Assembly (NCBI GenBank): GCA_021203425.1
Contig: JAJQBF010000010.1
Coordinates: 1-12,360, forward strand
DNA length: 12,360 nt
Reading direction: 5' to 3'
Origin: Clostridiales bacterium
GTDB lineage: Bacteria; Bacillota; Clostridia; Lachnospirales; CAG-274
Positions 7,401-12,360 of this stretch are shown here, in pieces. The position numbers and the translations under genes are program-made. Position 1 is the stretch's first letter. Every line of letters starts with the position of its first letter. A model generated the notes under the pieces. It was not told where the DNA came from, made no database searches, and saw only the letters and a list, made by a program, of their open reading frames with translations.

Positions 7401-8743
7401 GCACTGCTTAATGAAAAAATGCTTGTAACACTCGGAGGAATAGTTATGCTTGTAAGACTCGAACAATCATAGAAAGCCGCTTCGTCAATGCTTTCGACAC
7501 TATCAGGTATTGTTATGCTTACAAGACTTGTACAGCTTCTGAAGGTTAATTTTCCTATACTTGTAATACTGCTGGATAAATATATTGTTTTGAGACTTGT
7601 GCAGTAATAAAATGCAGAACTACCGAGACTCTTAACACTGTTTGGTACATTTATACTGACAAGGTCTTTACAGAACGAAAAAGCACTTTGACCGACATTT
7701 GTAACGCTGTCCGGTATAATCACCTCCGTTAAAGCGGAACAATGGCTGAAAGCACTCGTTTCAATGATTTCCACACCGTCAGATATCGTCAAATCGGCAA
7801 GACCCGTACAGCCTGAAAAAACACACCCACCGACATATGAAGTGCTGCCGGGAACGGTTATCTCCGTAATGCTTGAGCAATATCCGAAAGCATAATATTC
7901 AATACTTGTAAGACTGCCGGGCAAAGTTATGTTTTTAAGACTTGTACAGTTATAAAAAGCATAGTCATCAATAATCGAAACGCTGTCAGGCAATGTTACG
8001 CTTATAAGGTTTGCACAGCCTTCAAAAAAGTGTGCTCCGATATCCGAAACACCATCCGGTATAGTTATTTCCTCAAGACTTGCACAGCCGTAAAAAATAT
8101 AGCTGCTGAAATATTGAACACTGTTTGGAATATTTATAGTTTTTAGGCTTGTGCAATTTCTGAAAGCATACTGATTGATGGTGATAACACTGTCAGGCAA
8201 TATTACACTTTCAAGACTTGTACAGCCGTCAAAAGCAGATTGTCCTAATATTGTCTCTCCATACGGTATACTTATAGTAACAAGACTTGTACAGCCTTTG
8301 AAAATATAAAAGCTGTTGATATCGGTAACACTTTCAGGTAAGGTTATATCCGTAAGATTTGTACAGCCGCAAAATGCACTGCTGCCGATAGCTGTCACCG
8401 TATCAGGAATAGATATTTTCTCTATGCCAATGCACCCGTAAAAGGCGTAATTGCCTATTTTTGTTATGCCGCTTTCAATAATTACTGTTGTTATGTTGCC
8501 GTAATATGATGAATACCACGGGGCAGACGAAGATGAAGTATAATTATACATATCTCCCGAACCCGATATTGTCAGAGTACCATTATCATCTAACACATAT
8601 GTAACACTATCTCCGCACAAGCCGGAATCAATAGTGGCTGCCTTTGTATAAGTGCTTAATACAAAAATCAGGACAACAGTTAATATAGCTAATTTTGGTA
8701 TTTTGATTACACATATGCCTTTTAAACTTAAATTTAAACACAC
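4490..8743 (-). CDS. BspA-like LRR surface protein with chitobiase-C-type repeats and a putative cysteine-peptidase domain (copy 2), ended early by TAG
   Basis: This large secreted protein has 1417 codons up to a TAG. A GTG start gives a short leader and a hydrophobic signal segment (LAILTVVLIFVLSTYTKA, residues 18-35). Next come a cap module with CGD and ISGSGDM (about 40-92), about 15 BspA-type 23-residue LRRs plus a degenerate one (94-460), a second cap (481-529) and eight or nine more LRRs (530-738). Two chitobiase/hexosaminidase-C-like sandwiches follow (about 775-905, YYTTDGTIPTT and related). A Cys/His/Asp domain comes next (about 935-1165: Cys985 in GSCFGMA, His1094 in YGHAVLPY, Asp1117 in YDCD), then an unassigned beta-rich region. 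The C-terminal domain is cut by TAG 4490-4492 where copy 1 has CAG (Gln). Homologous reading continues 50 codons to TAA 4337-4339. The likely role is adhesion combined with proteolysis at the cell surface; the enzyme activity is inferred from motifs only. Confidence 0.9.
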   Translation of the reverse strand: MCLNLSLKGICVIKIPKLAILTVVLIFVLSTYTKAATIDSGLCGDSVTYVLDDNGTLTISGSGDMYNYTSSSSAPWYSSYYGNITTVIIESGITKIGNYAFYGCIGIEKISIPDTVTAIGSSAFCGCTNLTDITLPESVTDINSFYIFKGCTSLVTISIPYGETILGQSAFDGCTSLESVILPDSVITINQYAFRNCTSLKTINIPNSVQYFSSYIFYGCASLEEITIPDGVSDIGAHFFEGCANLISVTLPDSVSIIDDYAFYNCTSLKNITLPGSLTSIEYYAFGYCSSITEITVPGSTSYVGGCVFSGCTGLADLTISDGVEIIETSAFSHCSALTEVIIPDSVTNVGQSAFSFCKDLVSINVPNSVKSLGSSAFYYCTSLKTIYLSSSITSIGKLTFRSCTSLVSITIPDSVESIDEAAFYDCSSLTSITIPPSVTSIFSLSSAADNLKTVYCSEGSTADNSSLYPRKTEIIYYQKFGYCGDNAAYLIYNDGNNVIISGIGDMDYSYNAPWNSYKEVIVSVVIESGITSIGNYAFYNCTNLSSITIPNSVEKIQYAAFYYCTSLTEITLPDKISTISNYAFCGCKSLTDIIIPDSVTQIGNSAFHNCASITSINIPEGVTAIEYYSFSGCTNLTDITIPENVYLIDEYAFMSCKSLRSIDLPDSITTIENEAFCNCSSLTSITIPERISSIDVNTFSNCSSLTNIIMPYGLAKIGSRSFYNCPLLKTIYYKGTESEWNEIAITSTGNENLLNADIIYLYQTDSESGVNIYSSNVLGGIKITLSSDNAQTIYYTTDGTIPTTRSKVYEKPFTLTESGSYTIETMAYDGTACSDIALSSIELSKMSKPSIICNNSIVTITAEDGAAIYYNYSLTPPTTSSNIYNETFTVSTSVYISAVAIKAGYAKSNTAILYCAGNEEKEDYQPLTDSYSFSNVKESFGYSIIYKIPKSSYISVFGETLGSALYNVYAYTDSGSLKFWKGSCFGMALTSMLFYANGLNPSEYCSSDYDRLYDVSAPASADASLTKLIERCQVSQFLPIIQTEMSYEEEDGGNWVQSGFGDLSSILSAAQNCSSEPVIFYISSLKDDDVYGHAVLPYRVENSDDDSNVFYVYIYDCDIPNNEDGEENYIIIDLSENTFLYNGIDTYDYAISFVKISSLIDNDTVSLLEDDDIENNASVMTDNYLFITNSNDTSIYNDSSIEVGNISGAVKYGTMGIEDSTGIMWLLPDDDYTVVNNDSSISKFKVNIVDEVDSFTLTTDDLSAEISFGRYSDRLYISSSSDSKANIVIDTYNSTKKENSISLCSDYVYVKPYNDDIVELYTNTGTITANNIVFSLDTYSGNFVDAGYMLLVNKNAALRVEKDCEISVLSKPQISSNTFSVTLKLNLINNGEVSESGTLYIALYDEDTNKILAEQS
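6532..7156 (-). repeat. Second block of about nine 69-bp BspA-type LRR repeats (copy 2)
   Basis: Tandem 23-residue units of the form IGNYAFYNCTSLTSITIPDSV lie at residues 530-738, giving diverged 69-bp direct repeats at DNA level. The last unit ends in the C-cap (LLKTIYYKGTESEW). This is coding repeat, placed after an internal copy of the cap module. Confidence 0.85.
7364..8467 (-). repeat. First block of about sixteen 69-bp BspA-type LRR repeats (copy 2)
   Basis: Fifteen full 23-residue LRR units and one degenerate one occupy residues 94-460, each with the pattern xxIxxxAFxxCxxLxxIxIPxxV. They make a long array of diverged 69-bp direct repeats inside the gene. The last unit loses the AF/C positions (SIFSLSSAADNLKTVYC) and acts as the end cap before the second cap module. 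Confidence 0.85.
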
Positions 8744-8750
8744 AAAAATT

Positions 8751-8757
8751 CCTCCTT
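8751..8757 (-). promoter_or_regulatory. Ribosome binding site that fixes the GTG start of BspA-like copy 2
   Basis: AAGGAGG on the minus strand lies 7 bases before GTG 8741-8743. No ATG is available between it and the signal peptide, so this site decides the GTG start. It lies in the 67-base gap after the tandem TAA TAA of copy 1. I see no convincing -35/-10 pair in that gap. Confidence 0.8.
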
Positions 8758-8810
8758 GTATTCAAAATAACATTTAATGTATGAAATCTTTGACAGTTAC
8801 ACTGATTTTA

Positions 8811-10961
8811 TTAATAAGTCAGCTCAATAATGTCGGAAATAGGCTGCATATTATCGTTCCAAAACAATATTTTCAAAATATATCTTTCCGACGCATCAGG
8901 TAAGTCTATATCAATGTCAAAAGAAACGGTTCTGTTTTCATTGGACAGCAATGATGAAATTTTCTGACTTTGTTCAGCCAGTATTTTATTTGTATCCTCG
9001 TCATACAAAGCTATATATAAGGTTCCCGATTGCAAAACTTCACCGTTATTAATCAAATTCAGCTTGAGATTTCCCGTTAAGGTTCCGTCACTTATTTTAG
9101 GTTTGGACACAACGGAAATTTCACATTTATTATTAACCTCATCGGCTGAATTTTTGCTTATAAGTATCATATATCTTGCACTTACAAAACTGCCGCTGTA
9201 GGTATCCAATGTATATTCAATATCATTTGCTTCAATAGTATCTGTATTTGTATACAGCTCAATTATGTTGTCATTATAGGGCTTTACATAAACATAATTT
9301 GAATAAAGGCTGACTGAATTTTCCTTTTTGGTGCTGTTGTATGTATTTACCGTTATATTGGCTTTGCCGGAAGAAGATGACGAAATATAAAGTCTGTCTC
9401 CGTACCTTCCGAATTTTACGGTTGACGAAACTTTATCGGTTGACAGTGCAAAGCTGTCGGTTTCGTCAACAACCTTTACCTCAAAATTTTCGATACTGCT
9501 GTCATTATTAACAACTGTATAATCATTGTCAGGCAAAAGCCACATAACACCGCTTGTTTCCTCAGTACCTATAGTACCGTATTTTACTGCACCGCTTATA
9601 CTGCCTGCTTCAACCCCGGAAGTATTGTATATACTTATATCCTTTGAATTAGCGACAAAAAGAAAATTGTTATTCATTATCGAACTGTTATTTTCCAAAT
9701 CATCGTCTTGGAGCAAGGATACAGTATCATTTTCTATAAGTGAACTGAGTTTTACATAGGAAATGCTGAAATCATAGGTAGCTGTTCCGTTATAATATGA
9801 AAATGTATTGCTGCTCAAATCGACAGTAATATAATTTTCACCATCATCAGTATTCGGAGAATCACAGTCATATATGTAAATATTATATACATCTTCACTT
9901 TCGCTTGAATTTTCAACTTTATAAGGCAAAACCGCATGGCCGTAAAGGCTGTCATCTCCTGTGAGCCTGTTAATATATATTATAATCGGTTCATTCATAC
10001 AGTTTTGAGCCGCTGAAACTATATTGCTTAAATCTCCGTATCCGGATTGAACCCAGTTGCCGCAATCCTCTGTTTCGCTGAACATTTCCGTTTGTATTAT
10101 AGGCAAAAATTGAGAAACCTGACATCTTTCAATCAATTTTGTTAATGAGGCCTCTGCCAAGCCGGGAGCTTCAATAGCATATATATTTTCATAATCTTCA
10201 TCACAATAGACATTTGCCGTTAATCCGTTAGTATAAAACAATGCACTTGTCAAAGCTATACCAAAGCAGGAGCCTTTCCAACTTATAAGGTTTCCTTCTT
10301 CGTTAAAAGCATTTTCATTGTAAATTACTTTTCCGAGAGTTTCACCGAATACGGATATATATGTGCTTTCGGGTATTTTATAAACCATACTGTAACCGAA
10401 AGATTTTCTCTCATTATTAAAACTGTATGAATCTGCCAAAGGCTGATAATCCTCCTTTGTTTCTGTCCCCACACAGTACATTGACACCGTATTACTTTTT
10501 GCATAACCGTTTTTTACAGCTATAGCCGAAACATATGTACTCTCGGATATTGTAAATGCTCCGCTGTATAAATTGCTGCCTATGGCAGGCGGCGTAAGAG
10601 AAGTGTTGTAATATATATCCGCTCCGTCCTCAGCTGTTATTGTTACAACTCCATTTGTACAGCTTATGCTCGGTGAAGTTGTTTGACCTATATTTATTGA
10701 TTCATTATATACAGAACCATAGTCCGAACCGTTATAAGCAACAGCTTCAACAGTATAATTGCCTGCGTTTGTCAACGTAAAAGGTGATTCATAGGTTTTT
10801 GATTTTGTAGTGGGAACTGTTCCGTCGGTTGTGTAGTATATTGACTGAGAGCCTTCTGAAAATAATGAAACCTCAACTCCTCCCGAAACATCATCTACAG
10901 TTATTTCCACATCTGAATCAAAAGTGTTTTCATACAAATATATAATTTCCGCACTCTTCAA
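8811..10961 (-). CDS. C-terminal open segment of copy 1: chitobiase-C-type repeats, putative cysteine-peptidase domain, C-terminal domain
   Basis: These 716 codons begin at an internal TTG that lacks a usable ribosome binding site and a signal peptide, so independent translation is unlikely. The residues just upstream (GNISINYTHNEV) are homologous to copy 2. In order it holds two beta-sandwich repeats (YYTTDGTVPTT; YYNTSLTPP), then the Cys/His/Asp domain: Cys232 in WKGSCFG (codon 10266-10268), His in YGHAVLPY (codon 9936-9938) and Asp in YDCDSPN. A beta-rich region of unknown fold follows, then the C-terminal domain (LINNGEVLQSGTLYIALYDE to MQPISDIIELTY). The last domain resembles the end of the subtilisin downstream. 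All three putative catalytic positions match copy 2, with the same neighbouring residues. Fold and activity are inferred from motifs and not established. Confidence 0.6.
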   Translation of the reverse strand: MKSAEIIYLYENTFDSDVEITVDDVSGGVEVSLFSEGSQSIYYTTDGTVPTTKSKTYESPFTLTNAGNYTVEAVAYNGSDYGSVYNESINIGQTTSPSISCTNGVVTITAEDGADIYYNTSLTPPAIGSNLYSGAFTISESTYVSAIAVKNGYAKSNTVSMYCVGTETKEDYQPLADSYSFNNERKSFGYSMVYKIPESTYISVFGETLGKVIYNENAFNEEGNLISWKGSCFGIALTSALFYTNGLTANVYCDEDYENIYAIEAPGLAEASLTKLIERCQVSQFLPIIQTEMFSETEDCGNWVQSGYGDLSNIVSAAQNCMNEPIIIYINRLTGDDSLYGHAVLPYKVENSSESEDVYNIYIYDCDSPNTDDGENYITVDLSSNTFSYYNGTATYDFSISYVKLSSLIENDTVSLLQDDDLENNSSIMNNNFLFVANSKDISIYNTSGVEAGSISGAVKYGTIGTEETSGVMWLLPDNDYTVVNNDSSIENFEVKVVDETDSFALSTDKVSSTVKFGRYGDRLYISSSSSGKANITVNTYNSTKKENSVSLYSNYVYVKPYNDNIIELYTNTDTIEANDIEYTLDTYSGSFVSARYMILISKNSADEVNNKCEISVVSKPKISDGTLTGNLKLNLINNGEVLQSGTLYIALYDEDTNKILAEQSQKISSLLSNENRTVSFDIDIDLPDASERYILKILFWNDNMQPISDIIELTY

Positions 10962-10997
10962 AACCTCATTATGGGTATAATTGATAGATATATTACC

Positions 10998-12284
10998 TCA
11001 CTCATCCTCGGTTCCGCAGCAGTATACAGTTTGCAGTAAAGCACAGTTATAAAAAGCTAAGCTTTCAATGGTTAACAATGTTTTCAGCAATACAATACTT
11101 TTTAATGATGTACATTCATCAAAAGTTAATTTGTTAATCTTTGTAACTCCTTCCGGTATAGTTATACTTTCCAAAGAATAACATTTCCAAAAGGCTTCTA
11201 TGCCGATTTCAGTTATACTGCTTGGGAGGGTTAAGTTTGCCAGACTTATACAATATGTAAACGCATAATCACCTATGCTTGTTATTCCATATGGGATAGA
11301 TATACTTGTTAAACTCATACAGTTATAAAATACACCGGTTCCAATGCTCTCCATACTGTCAGGCAAATCAATACTGCTAAGATTATAACAATTATGAAAG
11401 GCATAATTTCCTATTTCAGATGCTCCCAAAATATTAATATAGCTTAAATAGTAACATTCGAGAAACGCATCTTTTTCTATAGTTTTCACCGTATCCGGAA
11501 TTGTAAGTGAAAATACTGTTTTTTCGTAATCATAGCCATTTTCTTCACAATATTCTTTATGAAGAAGGCAAGGACATTCAACTAAAACAGAACCGTCTTT
11601 ACTGAATAATATGCCATTGCTTCCCGAACCATAGTATTCATTATCGTCATTGACAATTATTTTTTCTAAATTATCATTACTGAAAGCGGCAGTTCCTATA
11701 TAACTTACACTTGAAGGAATTGTGATACCGGATAGGGCTGTGCTTCTAAAAGCACGCAAACCTATGCTTTCAACTCCCTCAGAAATAGTAACACTTACCA
11801 AATTATCACATAATGCAAAAGCATATTCCCCTATATTAATAACATTTCCCGGTATAGTAATGTTTGTTAAACCATCGCAGTTATAAAATGCTGCATTGCC
11901 TACAGTAACAATGTTATCAAGTATATCAATACCAGTCAAACTGCTGCAGCTGCTGAATGCAAACATATTTATACTTGTTACGCTGCTCGGAAGACTAATT
12001 TTTTCTAAATTACTGCAACCGCAAAAGGCATAACCGCCAACAGATGTAATACCGTTTTCTATTTCAACTGCTGTTATGAGGCTCCTGTAACTATACCATG
12101 GAGTATATAATGCGTTGTCATAATCTGCCATATCACCGGAACCACTTATTGTTATAATTCCTGTATTCGCATCTAAAGTCCATTCTGCATTATCTCCGCA
12201 GCTGCCTGAATAACTATCATCAAATAATTCAATATATGTTTCATTATCTTCTATATTATCAGTTGGAAAAAGAAAGTCATTGCT
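10998..12284 (-). CDS. LRR segment of copy 1 between its two in-frame stops
   Basis: This segment is open between TAA 12285-12287 and TGA 10998-11000. It begins with an acidic stretch (SNDFLFPTDNIEDNETYIEL) leading into the cap module (SGSCGDNAEW, TIISGSGDM-like) and then about 13 BspA-type LRRs. The first ATG, 12129-12131, falls inside the cap module, so it is not a natural start, and no signal peptide or ribosome binding site accompanies it. Repeat six is followed by an insertion (DDNEYYGSGSNGILFSKDG to LVECP) of the kind common in BspA-family proteins. The last repeat ends TVYCCGTEDE at the TGA. The natural protein would run straight on into the chitobiase-C-type repeats. Confidence 0.6.
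   Translation of the reverse strand, partial: SNDFLFPTDNIEDNETYIELFDDSYSGSCGDNAEWTLDANTGIITISGSGDMADYDNALYTPWYSYRSLITAVEIENGITSVGGYAFCGCSNLEKISLPSSVTSINMFAFSSCSSLTGIDILDNIVTVGNAAFYNCDGLTNITIPGNVINIGEYAFALCDNLVSVTISEGVESIGLRAFRSTALSGITIPSSVSYIGTAAFSNDNLEKIIVNDDNEYYGSGSNGILFSKDGSVLVECPCLLHKEYCEENGYDYEKTVFSLTIPDTVKTIEKDAFLECYYLSYINILGASEIGNYAFHNCYNLSSIDLPDSMESIGTGVFYNCMSLTSISIPYGITSIGDYAFTYCISLANLTLPSSITEIGIEAFWKCYSLESITIPEGVTKINKLTFDECTSLKSIVLLKTLLTIESLAFYNCALLQTVYCCGTEDE
11020..12053 (-). repeat. LRR array of copy 1 (about thirteen units, one with an insertion)
   Basis: Units of 22-23 residues follow the pattern IGxxAFxxCxxLxxIxIPxxV, for example TSIGDYAFTYCISLANLTLP. The array is shorter than the two LRR blocks of copy 2 together and has no internal second cap module, so the paralogues differ mainly in LRR number. 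At DNA level it is a set of diverged direct repeats, alignable with those at 6532-7156 and 7364-8467. Confidence 0.8.
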
Positions 12285-12287
12285 TTA

Positions 12288-12360
12288 ATATTGATTTTCT
12301 ATGTTAATATCATCGGATAGTTTGACTTCAATATTGCAGTCACCGTATATATCATCATTC
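12288..12360 (-). pseudogene. Edge fragment upstream of the TAA in copy 1
   Basis: Reading in the copy 1 frame gives NDDIYGDCNIEVKLSDDI and then NIENQY up to TAA 12285-12287. It has no start and no signal peptide, and its acidic, polar composition resembles the stretch just after the stop. It is most simply the continuation of the same protein towards its N-terminus. It could instead be the end of a separate upstream gene; the window is too short to decide. Confidence 0.4.

Larger units (their letters stand above)
8811..12360 (-). pseudogene. BspA-like LRR/cysteine-peptidase-like protein copy 1, 5'-truncated by the window edge and carrying two in-frame stops
   Basis: A single frame of 1183 codons runs from the right window edge to TAA 8811-8813, followed at once by a second TAA. 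It is interrupted by TAA 12285-12287 and TGA 10998-11000 but by no frameshift. From the edge it reads an unassigned acidic stretch, a cap module (SCGDNAEW, ISGSGDM), about 13 LRRs, two chitobiase-C-type repeats, the Cys/His/Asp domain, the beta-rich region and the C-terminal domain. The TGA sits exactly where copy 2 has TGG (GTESEW against GTEDE-stop). From that codon to the end, copies 1 and 2 span 2190 and 2187 bases, so they are collinear tandem paralogues. Conservation of the domains, including the putative catalytic residues, after the stops implies either very recent inactivation or some readthrough. The start, signal peptide and promoter lie outside the window. Confidence 0.85.

Noticed and set aside
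6532..8467. CRISPR-like or noncoding tandem repeat array
   Set aside because: The 69-bp periodicity is explained by 23-residue LRRs in one long open frame; the units are diverged and have no constant repeat with variable spacers.
8744..8810. Separate promoter for copy 2 in the gap after copy 1
   Set aside because: The 67 bases are AT-rich but I see no -35/-10 pair of good match and spacing; only the ribosome binding site is convincing.
10959..10961. TTG as the start of an independent gene for the C-terminal half of copy 1
   Set aside because: The codons upstream are homologous to copy 2 in the same frame back to the TGA, there is no signal peptide, and the nearest GAGG is too close to the TTG.
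1..12360. tRNA, rRNA, insertion sequences, integrase or attachment sites
   Set aside because: No cloverleaf-like sequence, transposase-like reading frame or terminal inverted repeats were noticed on either strand.

Overview
The window looks like AT-rich chromosomal DNA of a low-GC Gram-positive anaerobe, most likely a gut-type member of Bacillota (Clostridia). This rests on strong AGGAGG-type ribosome binding sites, TAA terminal stops, BspA-type leucine-rich-repeat surface proteins and an S8 subtilisin with a type of C-terminal domain I associate with Clostridia. The genus cannot be read from the sequence.

Layout. (1) Positions 1-2762, plus strand: an almost full-length gene for an MmeI-like, type IIG/IIL fused restriction endonuclease and N6-adenine methyltransferase. 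It is broken by two in-frame TAG codons near the 5' end and two single-base losses in A-runs near the 3' end. (2) Positions 2763-2884: a convergent intergenic region with a strong, probably bidirectional hairpin terminator. (3) Positions 2885-12360, minus strand: what reads as one operon, transcribed from the right edge towards the terminator. It holds a 5'-truncated BspA-like LRR protein gene with two in-frame stops (here 'copy 1', 8811-12360), a second BspA-like gene with a complete start and signal peptide but a premature TAG 50 codons before its natural end (here 'copy 2', 4490-8743, homologous reading continuing to 4337), and an intact secreted subtilisin (2885-4312).

The two BspA-like proteins share one architecture: a cap module, 23-residue BspA LRRs, two chitobiase/hexosaminidase-C-type beta-sandwich repeats, a Cys/His/Asp domain that looks like a papain-fold cysteine peptidase, an unassigned beta-rich region and a C-terminal domain. 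The subtilisin ends in a related C-terminal domain. I infer a cell-surface or secreted adhesion-plus-proteolysis cluster whose three products share an export, anchoring or folding module.

The most curious feature is five premature stops (three TAG, one TAA, one TGA) at three loci in otherwise well-conserved frames. Two are shown by paralogue comparison to replace Gln (CAG to TAG) and Trp (TGG to TGA), and two more sit where I expect Gln from memory of the methyltransferase family. Recent decay, silent-copy storage, stop suppression, and DNA damage or assembly error are all open explanations. Simple reassignment of one stop codon does not fit.
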